Below are positions 48,223-56,967 of a stretch of DNA of 64,000 nt, in pieces. Where the stretch lies: the NCBI GenBank assembly GCA_035556735.1, contig DATMFF010000010.1, forward strand, positions 67,805-131,804. Direction: 5' to 3'. Every line of letters begins with the position of its first letter. Position 1 is the stretch's first letter. This DNA comes from CANJBX01 sp035556735 (GTDB lineage: Bacteria; Pseudomonadota; Alphaproteobacteria; Rhizobiales; Xanthobacteraceae). A model generated the notes under the pieces. That model saw only the letters and a list, made by a program, of their open reading frames with translations. It ran no database searches and had not been told where the DNA came from. The position numbers were made by a program, and so were the translations under genes.

Positions 48223-48543
48223 ATGATCAGGACCGTCGCCACGCTTCTCGCTGCCGGGCTCGTGTCGCTCGCCACCGTCCTGCCGGGCACTCCGGCCCGC
48301 GCCCGAGACGGCGGTGCCGTCGCCGCCGGCGTGATCGGCGGGCTTGCGGCGGGTGCGCTCATCGGCAGCGCGGTTGCCAATTCGCGGCGGCCACCTCCGC
48401 CGCCCGCCTATGTCGCGCCGAGCTACTACGCGCCGCCGCCGCCGGTGGTCGTGGAAGAGGACTGCTGGTACGAGCGCCCGCGCGTGTGGGATCCTTACGC
48501 GGGCGTGTGGCGGCGCGGCCCGCGCCGGCTCGTCTGCGATTGA
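48223..48543 (+). CDS. exported glycine-zipper, proline-rich small protein
   Basis: This 106-residue protein has a signal peptide (cleavage near ARA, residue 27). A glycine-rich hydrophobic segment GGAVAAGVIGGLAAGALIGSAV follows, then a Pro/Tyr-rich linker and a conserved-looking tail with CWYERPRVWDPYAGVW. Similar small envelope proteins are common in Rhizobiales. The function is unknown. Confidence 0.7.
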   Translation: MIRTVATLLAAGLVSLATVLPGTPARARDGGAVAAGVIGGLAAGALIGSAVANSRRPPPPPAYVAPSYYAPPPPVVVEEDCWYERPRVWDPYAGVWRRGPRRLVCD

Positions 48544-48580
48544 TCGCGGGACGAACTGACGACACGCAAGGCCCGGACGG

Positions 48581-49336
48581 TCACCCGCGCCCGACGAACG
48601 GCATCTTCGTCGCCATCACCGTCATGAACAGCACGTTGGTCGCGAGCGGCAGGTTGGCCATGTAGACCACCGCCTCGCCCACGTGCTCCGCATCCATGCG
48701 CGGCTCGATCATCATCTGGCCGTTGGGCTGCAGCACGCCGTCGCCCGTGACCATGCGCTCGGTCAGCGGCGAGACGGCATTGCCGATGTCGATCTGCCCG
48801 CAGGCGATGTCGTAGGCGCGCCCGTCGAGCGCGGTCGATTTCGTCAGGCCGGTGATCGCGTGCTTCGTCGCGGTGTAGGCGACGGTGAGGGGGCGCGGGG
48901 CGTGCGCCGAGATCGAGCCGTTGTTGATGATGCGGCCGCCGCGCGGCGTCTGCTCCTTCATGATGCGGAAGGCTTCCTGCGTGCACAGGAAGGAGCCGGT
49001 CAGATTCGTGTCGACCACGGCCTTCCATTTCTCGAGCGGCAGGTCCTCGAGCGGCATCGCCGGCGCGCCGATGCCGGCATTGTTGAACAGCACGTCGAGC
49101 CGCCCGTAGGTCTCCTTGATCTTCGCGAACAGCGCCTTGATCGAGGCTGCATCGGCGATGTCCGTCGCGACGCACAGCGACGCGCCGCCCGCGCCCTCCT
49201 TCGCCACCTCCCGCAGCTTGTCGAGGCGGCGTCCCGCGAGCACGACGGCGTAGCCCGCCTTCATCAGCGCCAGCGCCACGGCGCGGCCGACGCCCGTTCC
49301 TGCGCCGGTGACCAGCGCGACCTTCTGTGCAGCCAT
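48581..49336 (-). CDS. short-chain dehydrogenase/reductase
   Basis: This is a 251-residue classical SDR with cofactor motif TGAGTGVG (10-17), NNAG (85-88), S141/S143 and Y154-x3-K158 (YTATK). It is a full-length NAD(P)-dependent oxidoreductase. The substrate is unknown; no pathway neighbours are present. Confidence 0.9.
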   Translation of the reverse strand: MAAQKVALVTGAGTGVGRAVALALMKAGYAVVLAGRRLDKLREVAKEGAGGASLCVATDIADAASIKALFAKIKETYGRLDVLFNNAGIGAPAMPLEDLPLEKWKAVVDTNLTGSFLCTQEAFRIMKEQTPRGGRIINNGSISAHAPRPLTVAYTATKHAITGLTKSTALDGRAYDIACGQIDIGNAVSPLTERMVTGDGVLQPNGQMMIEPRMDAEHVGEAVVYMANLPLATNVLFMTVMATKMPFVGRG

Positions 49337-49374
49337 GCCTCGATGCTCCTTTCGTTCCTCCGGCGGCGCGCCTT

Positions 49375-49486
49375 AGAGCATGATCCCGGAAAGTGGACAC
49401 CGGTTTCCGGAAAAGATCATGCTCACACAAAAAGCTAGAGCATGATCCCGGAAAGTGGACACCGGTTTCCGGAAAAGATCATGCTC
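49375..49486. repeat. two tandem copies of a 50-base palindromic repeat
   Basis: Copies at 49375-49424 and 49437-49486 are identical. The arms GAGCATGATC and GATCATGCTC flank a core, CCGGAAAGTGGACACCGG plus TTTCCGG. The spacer contains ACAAAAAGCT, and a near copy of it follows copy 2. This is a known type of Rhizobiales intergenic repeat. Confidence 0.92.
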
Positions 49487-49631
49487 AAACAAAAGCTAGA
49501 CCACGATCGCGATTTCAACCTGGTCTGATCGCGGTGTAGGCGCAGCCCGGCGCATCTTGTGGAAGGAGACCTGCGGCCGCAAGCCGCCGTCCCGGCATGC
49601 GGTCGATAGATTGCCGGCGCGGCAAGAAGGA

Positions 49632-49643
49632 TGTATATGCAGC
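49632..49643. promoter_or_regulatory. candidate MarR operator upstream of marR
   Basis: TGTATATGCAGC lies 33 bases before the marR start. Its exact reverse complement recurs at 50173-50184 before the MATE gene, which supports a shared regulatory site. Confidence 0.5.
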
Positions 49644-49676
49644 CTTTGCGGGCGAGCGTGTGCGGAGGCCGTGGCC

Positions 49677-50123
49677 ATGAGCAAGCCGAAAGCGGAAGGG
49701 CAGTGGGGGCGCTGCACGTGCCTGCGCCTGCGCAAGCTCACCCGCCGCGTCACCCAGATGTACGACCAGGCGCTCGCGCCCGCGGGCCTCACCTCCAGCC
49801 AGTTCAGCCTGCTGGCATTCCTGTCGGTGCGCGGCGATACGTCGATCGGCGCGCTCGCCGACGAACTGCTGATGGACCCGACGTCGCTGACCCGCACCTT
49901 GCGGCCGCTTGAGAAGCGCCGCCTGCTCAAGGTGGCGGTGGCGAGGGACGACCGCCGGCGGCGCGACGTCGCCGTGACCGAGGCGGGGCGCACCGCCTTC
50001 CGCGAGGCTCTGCCGCGCTGGCGCAAGGTGCAGGCGGACCTGGCCGATCTCATGGGTTCGCCCCGCTTCGACGAACTCAACCGCTCGCTCGACGACTCTC
50101 TGCGACAATTGACGGCCAGCTAA
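49677..50123 (+). CDS. MarR family regulator
   Basis: This is a 148-residue winged-helix MarR protein: LTSSQFSLLAFLSVRGDTSIGALADEL with the recognition helix MDPTSLTRTLRPLEKRRLL, and a wing DDRRRRDVAVTEAG. N-terminal C13/C15 (RCTCLR) could be redox-active. GGAGG fits the 49677 start. It lies just upstream of a MATE transporter and is likely its repressor. Confidence 0.9.
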   Translation: MSKPKAEGQWGRCTCLRLRKLTRRVTQMYDQALAPAGLTSSQFSLLAFLSVRGDTSIGALADELLMDPTSLTRTLRPLEKRRLLKVAVARDDRRRRDVAVTEAGRTAFREALPRWRKVQADLADLMGSPRFDELNRSLDDSLRQLTAS

Positions 50124-50172
50124 CGCAATCCGCATGGCTCGCCGGCTTGACCGCGCGCCTGTTTCACGATTA

Positions 50173-50184
50173 GCTGCATATACA
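50173..50184. promoter_or_regulatory. candidate MarR operator upstream of the MATE gene
   Basis: GCTGCATATACA is the exact reverse complement of the sequence at 49632-49643, in the 80-base gap before the MATE start. Confidence 0.5.
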
Positions 50185-50203
50185 GATAATTCGGCGGCGG
50201 TCG

Positions 50204-51610
50204 ATGAACTCGGCGAGGATGGCAGTGGCTTCTGATTCCGGGCGCATAAAGCCGCCGGCCGCGGCCGCATTGGCCTCGCGCGCGTTCATTCTCGAAGGTC
50301 CGATCGTTCCCGGCCTGCTGCGGCTCGGCCTGCCGACGCTGATCGTGATCACCGTGCAGACGCTGGTCGGCGTCGCCGAGGCCTATTTCGTCAGCTTCCT
50401 GGGCACCGATGCGCTCGCGGGGGTGGCCGTCGTCTTCCCGGTGCTGATGCTGATGCAGATGATGGCCAACGGCGGCTTCGGGCAGGGCGTCGCTTCGGCG
50501 ATCGCGCGCGCCATCGGCGGCAACCGTTTCGCCGATGCGCAGGCGCTCGCCTTCCACGCGCTCGTGCTCGCGCTGGTCCTCGGCGGCGTGTTCATGGTCG
50601 CCGCGCTGCTCGGGGGACCGTTGCTCTACCGCGCGCTGGGCGCGCGCGAGGGCGCGCTGACGGCGGCGCTCACCTTTTCCAACATCACCTTCCTCGGCGC
50701 GGTGCCGATCTGGATGACGGCGCTGCTCGCGGCCGTGCTGCGCGGCAGCGGCCAGGTCAAGGTGCCGGCGCTGATCACCTTCACCGGCGCGCTGGTGCTG
50801 GTGCCGCTGTCGCCGGCGCTGATCTTCGGCCTCGGGCCGCTGCCGCGCCTCGGCATCGCCGGTGGCGCCGCGGCCAACGGCCTCTACGCGACGCTCTGCG
50901 CCGCGGCGATGCTGCTCTACTTGCGCATGGGACGCTCCGGCCTGCGCCTTGCGGTCACGCCGCTGCGCTGGCGGCTGTTCAAGGACATTCTCGGCGTCGG
51001 CACGCTGTCGGCGCTCTCCACCGTGCAGACGAATCTCACGGTGGCGCTCGTCACCGGCGCGGTCGGCCTCTACGGCACCGCCGCCATTGCGGGTTACGGC
51101 GTGGCGGCGCGGCTCGATTACCTGCTGATCCCGCTGCTGTTCGGCTTCGGCACCGCCGCGGTGACCATGGTCGGCACGGCCATCGGGGCGGGCGACGTCG
51201 CGCGCGCCCGCCGCGTGGCCTGGGTCGGCGCGCTGATCGGCGGCGGCGCCACCGGCCTGATCGGTGCTGTGGTGGCGGCGTTTCCCACGCTGTGGCTTCG
51301 CCTCTTCACCGATGACGCCGCGGCGCTCGCCACGGGCGCGCAGTACCTGCGCCTCGTCGCGCCGTTCTACTGGCTGTTCGGCGTGGGGCTCATGATCTAT
51401 TTCGCCAGTCAGGGTGCGCAGCGCGTTCTCGTGCCTCTGCTCGGCGGCACCGCGCGGCTGCTGCTGGCCGGCGTCGTCGGCTGGTTCGCCTCCGCGAGGT
51501 TCGGGCTCAGCCTCGCCGGGCTGTTCGCCTTCGTTGCAGCGGCGCAGGTCGTGTTCGGCGCGGTCTGCGTCGCCGGGCTCGCGTTCGGACGCTGGGGCAA
51601 GAAAGCCTGA
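50204..51610 (+). CDS. MATE family efflux transporter
   Basis: This is a 468-residue MATE protein with 12 hydrophobic segments. GPIVPGLLRLGLPTLIVITVQTLVGVAEAYFVSFLGTDALAG is the typical first helix pair, and the second half repeats it. MATE pumps export cationic drugs or metabolites using Na+ or H+. Control by the preceding MarR is inferred from adjacency and the shared site. Start ATG 50204; 50219 is possible. Confidence 0.9.
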   Translation: MNSARMAVASDSGRIKPPAAAALASRAFILEGPIVPGLLRLGLPTLIVITVQTLVGVAEAYFVSFLGTDALAGVAVVFPVLMLMQMMANGGFGQGVASAIARAIGGNRFADAQALAFHALVLALVLGGVFMVAALLGGPLLYRALGAREGALTAALTFSNITFLGAVPIWMTALLAAVLRGSGQVKVPALITFTGALVLVPLSPALIFGLGPLPRLGIAGGAAANGLYATLCAAAMLLYLRMGRSGLRLAVTPLRWRLFKDILGVGTLSALSTVQTNLTVALVTGAVGLYGTAAIAGYGVAARLDYLLIPLLFGFGTAAVTMVGTAIGAGDVARARRVAWVGALIGGGATGLIGAVVAAFPTLWLRLFTDDAAALATGAQYLRLVAPFYWLFGVGLMIYFASQGAQRVLVPLLGGTARLLLAGVVGWFASARFGLSLAGLFAFVAAAQVVFGAVCVAGLAFGRWGKKA

Positions 51611-51631
51611 CGGTCAGCCCTGACGGCCGCC

Positions 51632-52378
51632 TCAGGCCTTCGTGGCGTAGGGCGGACGCGGGATGTTGTTGTGCGCGGCGCGCAGCGCCGCCGACCAGCG
51701 CTCGCGCAGGTCGTGGAAATAGGGTTCGCCCGGCTCGATGCGGTAGGACAGTTCCGCCGCGCAGGCATCTCTGCGCGCCACCATGATGTCGAGCGGCATG
51801 CCGACCGTGAGGTTGGAGCGCATGGTGGAATCGACGGAGATCAGCCCGATCTTGAGCGCGTCGTAGAGATCGATGTCGTGGGTGATCGCGCGGTCGAGCA
51901 CCGGCTTGCCGTACTTGTGCTCGCCGATCTGCAGGTACGGCGTGTCGGTGGTGCACTGGATGAAGTTGCCGGCCGAATACACCATGAACAGGTGCAGCGG
52001 TCCGCCCTTGATCTGGCCTCCGAACAGGAACGACAGATCGAACTTCACGTCGGAGGCTTCGAGCGCGCGGCCCTCGACGCGCTGCAAGGTCCTCACGGCG
52101 CGGCCGATGCGCTGCGCCGCCTGGAACATGGTGGGCGCGTTCATCAGCGTCTCGACCTCGCCCGTCTCGGGGTCTTCCAGCCCCTCGTTGAGCATGCTGA
52201 TGACCGATTGGGTCAGCGACAGGTTGCCCGCGGCGGCGATCGCCATCACCCGCTCGCCCGGCTTCTCGAACAGGTGCAGCTTGCGGAACACCGACACGTT
52301 GTCGAGCCCGGCATTGGTGCGCGTGTCGGCGATCATGACGAGGCCGTCGCGCACGAGGATTCCGCAGCAGTAGGTCAT
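51632..52378 (-). CDS. Anbu-type proteasome-like peptidase
   Basis: This is a 248-residue member of the Anbu (ancestral beta subunit) family of Ntn hydrolases. After Met removal the chain starts with Thr (MTYCCGILV, T2). D18 (IADTRTNAGLDN) and K33 (FRKLHLF) match the Thr1/Asp17/Lys33 catalytic triad of proteasome subunits. It is last in the ATP-grasp/alpha-E/transglutaminase cluster with which Anbu normally occurs. The substrates are unknown. Confidence 0.92.
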   Translation of the reverse strand: MTYCCGILVRDGLVMIADTRTNAGLDNVSVFRKLHLFEKPGERVMAIAAAGNLSLTQSVISMLNEGLEDPETGEVETLMNAPTMFQAAQRIGRAVRTLQRVEGRALEASDVKFDLSFLFGGQIKGGPLHLFMVYSAGNFIQCTTDTPYLQIGEHKYGKPVLDRAITHDIDLYDALKIGLISVDSTMRSNLTVGMPLDIMVARRDACAAELSYRIEPGEPYFHDLRERWSAALRAAHNNIPRPPYATKA

Positions 52379-52461
52379 GCGTCGACGACGTCCTTGTCAG
52401 CCTCGCGGTCCGGGAAGCCCGCGCTGCGGGTTATAGCGAGCTTGACGATCTGGCCGCAACG

Positions 52462-53286
52462 TCAGCTCTGCGTCTGCCGCGAGGCCTGGTCCACGCTGAT
52501 CGCGACGGTGAGCGCCTCGGTCCCGCCGCCGTAGCGCGTGCCGCGCACGGGGGAGGCGCTCAGGTAGTCGAGCCCGATGGCGACGCGCACGTGCGCCTCG
52601 CCGGGGCAGACGCCGTGGGTCGGATCGAACCCGATCCAGCCGAGGTCGGGGACGTGCGCCTCGACCCAGGCATGCCCGGCCTCCTGCGCCGTCACGTCGC
52701 TGCGCCGGTAGTAGCCGCTCACGTAGCGCGCCGGGATGCCGAGGCTGCGGGCGGCGGCGATGAATACGTGGCTGAGGTCCTGGCAGACGCCGCGGCGCAG
52801 CGCGAACGCCTCCGGCGCCGTGGTCATCACGTGCGTCGGGTCGGGATCGAACGCGATCTCGCGGTTGAGGGCGGCCATCAGCCCATGCAGCACGTCGAGG
52901 TCGTTGCCGCCGGCCTGGCGGCGCACGGCCTGCGCAAACTCCGCGATCGGCGCGTCCGCCTGCGTCAGCGCGCTCTCGCGCAGGAACAGGGCAGGCGGGA
53001 ATTTCTCCACGGTGCCGCGCAGGATGCCGTTGGTGTCCCGCGTCTCGACCTCGCCCTCGATGGCGATGGCGAGTTCGGAGAACGGCCCGTCCGCCGTGAA
53101 CGCATGCGTGATGTTGCCGAAGGCGTCTTCCTGGCGGCTGAGCCTGCAGTCGGCCGACACGTCGATGCGCCAGCCCATGACGTGCTGGCCGTCGTGGTTG
53201 CGCGGCGTCAGGCGCAGGAGCTGCGCGACGCTCTTCTGCGGCGCGTCGTAGTGGTAGCGCGTCTCGTGCGCGATGCGGATGCGCAT
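52462..53286 (-). CDS. transglutaminase-like cysteine protease of the Anbu cluster
   Basis: This is a 274-residue transglutaminase-like protein. An N-terminal beta domain (about 1-90) precedes the papain-like catalytic core with C168 (RRGVCQDLSH), H205 (AGHAWVEAH) and D221 (GFDPTHG). It may hydrolyse or form amide bonds on the product of the ATP-grasp enzyme. It starts at 53286, downstream of two palindromic repeats. Confidence 0.92.
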   Translation of the reverse strand: MRIRIAHETRYHYDAPQKSVAQLLRLTPRNHDGQHVMGWRIDVSADCRLSRQEDAFGNITHAFTADGPFSELAIAIEGEVETRDTNGILRGTVEKFPPALFLRESALTQADAPIAEFAQAVRRQAGGNDLDVLHGLMAALNREIAFDPDPTHVMTTAPEAFALRRGVCQDLSHVFIAAARSLGIPARYVSGYYRRSDVTAQEAGHAWVEAHVPDLGWIGFDPTHGVCPGEAHVRVAIGLDYLSASPVRGTRYGGGTEALTVAISVDQASRQTQS

Positions 53287-53303
53287 GCGGGTCTCGTCTC
53301 TCT

Positions 53304-53410
53304 ACGCATGTCCCGGAAAAGTGGGTCCCGGTTTTCCGGTGAGGACATGCGTCAAAAGTATACGCATGTCCCGGAAAAGTGGGTCCCGGTTTTCCGGCGA
53401 GGACATGCGC
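53304..53410. repeat. two tandem copies of a 49-base palindromic repeat
   Basis: Copies at 53304-53352 and 53362-53410 differ at two positions. Arms ACGCATGTCC and GGACATGCGT enclose a CCGGAAAAGTGGGTCCCGG-type core. The core resembles that of the 49375 repeats but the arms differ. They lie inside the Anbu cluster between the alpha-E and transglutaminase genes. Confidence 0.92.
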
Positions 53411-53418
53411 AGGGGTCC

Positions 53419-54360
53419 TCAATTAAGATACTGCTCGGACAGCGTGGCGCCCAGCTTGTTGTTGTCGGCCAGGAACCCGGTGATGAACTCGTGCAGGCCG
53501 GACTGGAAGATGCCGTCCATGCGGCTGTTCTCGAGGCGCGTGCGGATGGCGCGGGCCTGGCGCTGGGTCGGGCCCTGCCGTCCGTAGGCGTTCGCGATCT
53601 GGTCGAGATGGCTGACGAGGTTGGCGTAGCAGCTCGCCAGCGAGCGCGGCATCTGCTCGTTGAGGATGAGCAGGTCGGCGATCAGCCACGGCTTGACGCT
53701 GTCGCGGTAGACCCAGTGATAGGCGGTGAGGGCGGAGACGGAGCGCAGGATCGCCGCCCACTGGAAATAGTCGAGCGGGCCGCCGACGTGCTCGGCCTCC
53801 GGCAGCAGCAGGTGATACTTCACGTCGAGGATGCGCGCGGTGTTGTCGGCGCGCTCGATGTAGAGGCCGAGCCGCGAGAACCAGTAGGCATCGTTGCGCA
53901 GCATGGTGCGGTAAGCCGAGCCGTCGAACAGCATGGAGATTTCCTGCACCCAGCGCAGGAAGCGCAGCAACTCGTCGCGCGAGGTCGGGCCGTTGCCGAA
54001 GCGCTTGAGCTCGATCCAGGCGCCGTTGATCGCGTCCCACATCTCGACCGTGAGCGCCGTACGCACCGCGCGCGCGTTGGTGCGCGCCGCCTCGAAGCAG
54101 CTTCGGATCGAGGACGGATTGTCGAGCGAGAACGCCAGGAACTCGACGACGTTCTCCTCGTTCGCCTCGCCGTACGCGGCGTAGAACGCCCCGGCGCAGC
54201 CGGCGGTCGCCACCGTCGAGGCCCATTCGTTCGACGAGCCGACGTAATCGAGCGGGAGCGTCGAGAGGCGCAACGTCGCCTCCAGCGTGCGCGAGAGATA
54301 TTCGGCGCGCTCGACGTAGCGCGCGAGCCAATAAAGATTGTCGGCAGTGCGAGAGAGCAT
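53419..54360 (-). CDS. alpha-E domain protein (DUF403) of the Anbu cluster
   Basis: This is a 313-residue all-helical alpha-E protein: MLSRTADNLYWLARYVERAEYLSRTLE at the start, and a helix-rich body with SRLGLYIERADNTARILDVKYH. Alpha-E proteins accompany permuted ATP-grasp ligases, and their role is unknown. GGAGGATTAGCC precedes the start. A 177-base repeat-filled gap separates it from the ATP-grasp gene. Confidence 0.92.
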   Translation of the reverse strand: MLSRTADNLYWLARYVERAEYLSRTLEATLRLSTLPLDYVGSSNEWASTVATAGCAGAFYAAYGEANEENVVEFLAFSLDNPSSIRSCFEAARTNARAVRTALTVEMWDAINGAWIELKRFGNGPTSRDELLRFLRWVQEISMLFDGSAYRTMLRNDAYWFSRLGLYIERADNTARILDVKYHLLLPEAEHVGGPLDYFQWAAILRSVSALTAYHWVYRDSVKPWLIADLLILNEQMPRSLASCYANLVSHLDQIANAYGRQGPTQRQARAIRTRLENSRMDGIFQSGLHEFITGFLADNNKLGATLSEQYLN

Positions 54361-54393
54361 GGCTAATCCTCCGAATCCGGCAGCCCCTCGGCC

Positions 54394-54498
54394 GCTCCCC
54401 AGCGGGGAGAGGTGAGCAAGATGCGTTGCCCTGCCCCACGGTCACCTCTCCCCAACGGGGAGAGGTCGGCGAGCAACGCGAGCCGGGTGAGGGGGGAC
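54394..54498. repeat. GGGGAGAGGT repeat copies in the ATP-grasp/alpha-E gap
   Basis: A partial copy at about 54394-54415 is followed by a full copy: stem 54444-54453 with 54457-54466, then GGCGAGCAACGCGAGCCGGG and TGAGGGGGG. The same family occurs at 25520 and 56968. Confidence 0.75.
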
Positions 54499-54537
54499 CG
54501 TCCTGTCAGCCGCGCGATCGGCATCTTCAAATCACCG

Positions 54538-55956
54538 TCACGAATCCAGCACCCAGGTGTCCTTCGTGCCGCCGCCCTGGCTCGAGTTCACCACCAGCGA
54601 GTTCTTCTTGAGCGCGACGCGCGTGAGCCCGCCCGGCACCACCGAGATGCGGTTGCGCCCGGTGAGCACGAACGGACGCAGATCGACGTGGCGCGGCGCG
54701 ATACCCTCGTCGACGCAGGTCGGGCAGGTGGAGAGCGCGAGCGTGGGCTGCGCGATGAAGTTCTGCGGCGCCGACTTGAGCTTGCTGCGGAACTCGGCGA
54801 GCGCCGACTTGTCGGCGCGCGGGCCGATCAGCATGCCGTAGCCGCCCGAGCCGTGCACTTCCTTCACCACCAGTTCCTCGATGTGGTCGAGCACGTAGGC
54901 GAGGTGGTCGTCTTCGCGGCAGCGCCAGGTCGGCACGTTCTTGAGGATCGGCTCCTCGCCCAGGAAGAAGCGCATGATCTGCGGCATGTAGCTGTAGACC
55001 GCCTTGTCGTCGGCGATGCCGGTGCCGACGGCGTTGGCGAGGGTGATGTTGCCGGCCTGGTACGCGGACATCAGCCCCGGCACGCCGAGCGCGCTGTCGG
55101 GGCGGAACACCAGCGGATCGAGGAAATCGTCGTCGATGCGCCGGTAGATCACGTCGACGCGCTTGAGCCCTTCGGTCGTGCGCATGTAGACGGCGTCGGT
55201 CTTGACGAGGAGATCGCGGCCCTCGACGAGCTCGATGCCGAGGTGGTCGGCGAGGAACGAATGCTCGTAGTAGGCCGAGTTGTGGATGCCGGGCGAGAGC
55301 AGCACGACGGTCGGGTCGGACGAGGCGGTCGCGGGCGCCACCGACTTGAGCGTCGCCAGCAGTTCGTCCGGATAGTTCTCCACCGGCGCGACGCGGTGGC
55401 GCGCGAACAGCTCGGGGAACAGCCGCATCATGATCTCGCGGTTCTCGAGCATGTAGGAGACGCCCGAGGGCGTGCGCGCGTTGTCCTCCAGGACGTAGAA
55501 CGTATCGGCGTCGACGCGCACCACGTCGATGCCGGCGATGTGCACATATATATCGTGCGGCACCTTGTGCCCGTTCATCTCCGGCCGGAACACCGGATTG
55601 CGGAACACGAGGTCCTCGGGGACGATGCCGGCGCGCAGCACCTCGCGCCTGCCGTAGATGTCCTTGATGTAGGCGTTGAGCGCGCGCACGCGCTGCTCGA
55701 GCCCGCGCCGCAGCAGGCTCCATTCGGCGGCGGTGAGGATGCGCGGCAGCACGTCGAAGGGGATCAGCCGCTCGGTGGCGTCGGCCTCGCCGTAGACCGC
55801 GAAGGTGATGCCGCTGCGCCGGAAGATGACCTCGGCCTCGCGCCGGCGGTGGTCGAGGATGTCCGCCGGCAGCGTCTTGAGCCAGGCGTCGAGTCCGGCG
55901 TAGGCCGGCCGGATCGCCCCGTCCGGCGCCGTCATCTCGTCGAATGCCATGGACAT
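54538..55956 (-). CDS. circularly permuted ATP-grasp amidoligase-like protein
   Basis: This is a 472-residue permuted ATP-grasp protein (DUF404/DUF407 type). It contains YVLEDNARTPSGVSYMLENRE, GIADDKAVYSYMPQIMRFFLGEE and VVKEVHGSGGYGMLIGP. The latter two blocks include predicted nucleotide-binding residues. Such enzymes are predicted to make amide or peptide bonds using ATP. It is first of the Anbu cluster. ATG 55956 gives the usual family length; 55950 is the alternative. Confidence 0.92.
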   Translation of the reverse strand: MSMAFDEMTAPDGAIRPAYAGLDAWLKTLPADILDHRRREAEVIFRRSGITFAVYGEADATERLIPFDVLPRILTAAEWSLLRRGLEQRVRALNAYIKDIYGRREVLRAGIVPEDLVFRNPVFRPEMNGHKVPHDIYVHIAGIDVVRVDADTFYVLEDNARTPSGVSYMLENREIMMRLFPELFARHRVAPVENYPDELLATLKSVAPATASSDPTVVLLSPGIHNSAYYEHSFLADHLGIELVEGRDLLVKTDAVYMRTTEGLKRVDVIYRRIDDDFLDPLVFRPDSALGVPGLMSAYQAGNITLANAVGTGIADDKAVYSYMPQIMRFFLGEEPILKNVPTWRCREDDHLAYVLDHIEELVVKEVHGSGGYGMLIGPRADKSALAEFRSKLKSAPQNFIAQPTLALSTCPTCVDEGIAPRHVDLRPFVLTGRNRISVVPGGLTRVALKKNSLVVNSSQGGGTKDTWVLDS

Positions 55957-56154
55957 GCACGCCCCGTGACGCAGACCTTCCGCGCCGGTGGTTGCAAGCG
56001 GCAGGCCAGCCGGGCAAGGCTCAAAACCATGTGGATTCCCCGGGCGATAGCGGCGATTGCCTCTATTTTGTGCGGGCAATGACTATGGTCTTGGCGGCAC
56101 TATGGCCGGCGGGCGCGATGGCCGGCCCGGCGCGGGAAGAGGGGAGCGTGGCGC

Positions 56155-56901
56155 ATGAGTGACGTGAAGCCGGGGACCGAGGTCGTCACGGCGGCTCTGC
56201 TCGTCATCGGCGACGAGATCCTCTCGGGCCGCACCAAGGACAAGAACATCGGCTTCACCGCCGAGTATCTCACCGCCATCGGCATCGACCTTCGGGAGGT
56301 GCGCGTCGTCCCCGACGTCGAGGACGAGATCGTCGCCGCGCTCAACGCGCTGCGCAAGCGCTACACCTATGTCTTCACCACCGGCGGCATCGGCCCGACC
56401 CACGACGACATCACCGCCGACGCGGTGGCCAAGGCCTTCGGCGTGCCGATCGACGTCGATCCGCGCGCGGTCGCGCTCTTTCGCGAGCGCGCGCCCAACC
56501 TCGAGCTCAACGAGGCGCGGCTGCGCATGGCGCGCATCCCTGCCGGCGCCGCGCTGGTGGAGAACAGGATCTCGACCGCGCCCGGCTTCTGGATCGGCAA
56601 CGTCATCGTGATGGCGGGCGTGCCGACCATCATGCAGGCGATGCTCGACGCGGTCTCGGGCAAGCTTGCGACCGGCGTGCGGATGCTGTCGGAGACCGTG
56701 CGCGCCGACGCGCGCGAGGGCGACATCGGCACGCCGCTCGGCGAGGTCGCCAAGGCCAACCCGGAGGTGATCATCGGCAGCTATCCGTTCTTCGACGGGC
56801 AGGGGCCGAACACCAACATCGTGGTGCGCGGGCGCGATCCCGACAAGCTCGCCGCCGCCCGGCGCGCGGTCGAGGACATGCTGGCGCAGATCAAGCGCTG
56901 A
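56155..56901 (+). CDS. CinA-like MoCF-domain protein
   Basis: This is a 248-residue protein with only the MoCF (MoaB/CinA N-terminal) domain: LLVIGDEILSGRTKDKN, VFTTGGIGPTHDDITADA and GVPTIMQAML. The C-terminal amidohydrolase of full CinA is absent. Members have been linked to nucleotide-cofactor cleanup or molybdopterin binding. AGGGGAG precedes the start, and it is divergent from the ATP-grasp gene. Confidence 0.88.
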   Translation: MSDVKPGTEVVTAALLVIGDEILSGRTKDKNIGFTAEYLTAIGIDLREVRVVPDVEDEIVAALNALRKRYTYVFTTGGIGPTHDDITADAVAKAFGVPIDVDPRAVALFRERAPNLELNEARLRMARIPAGAALVENRISTAPGFWIGNVIVMAGVPTIMQAMLDAVSGKLATGVRMLSETVRADAREGDIGTPLGEVAKANPEVIIGSYPFFDGQGPNTNIVVRGRDPDKLAAARRAVEDMLAQIKR

Positions 56902-56967
56902 GATACGCGTGCCGCGGCCGGCGGGTTTAGCGCTCATCGCGAGGCGCTGTATCCGGTACGGCGCCCC

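Larger units (their letters stand above)
49337..49676. other. SDR-marR divergent intergenic region with repeats
   Basis: This 340-base gap contains two 50-base palindromic repeats (listed separately) and a candidate MarR operator at 49632. Nothing else recognisable is present. Confidence 0.65.

Noticed and set aside
49375..53410. Possible CRISPR array from repeated palindromes
   Set aside because: There are only two copies per site, spacers are 9-12 bases and nearly the same, and no cas genes are present.
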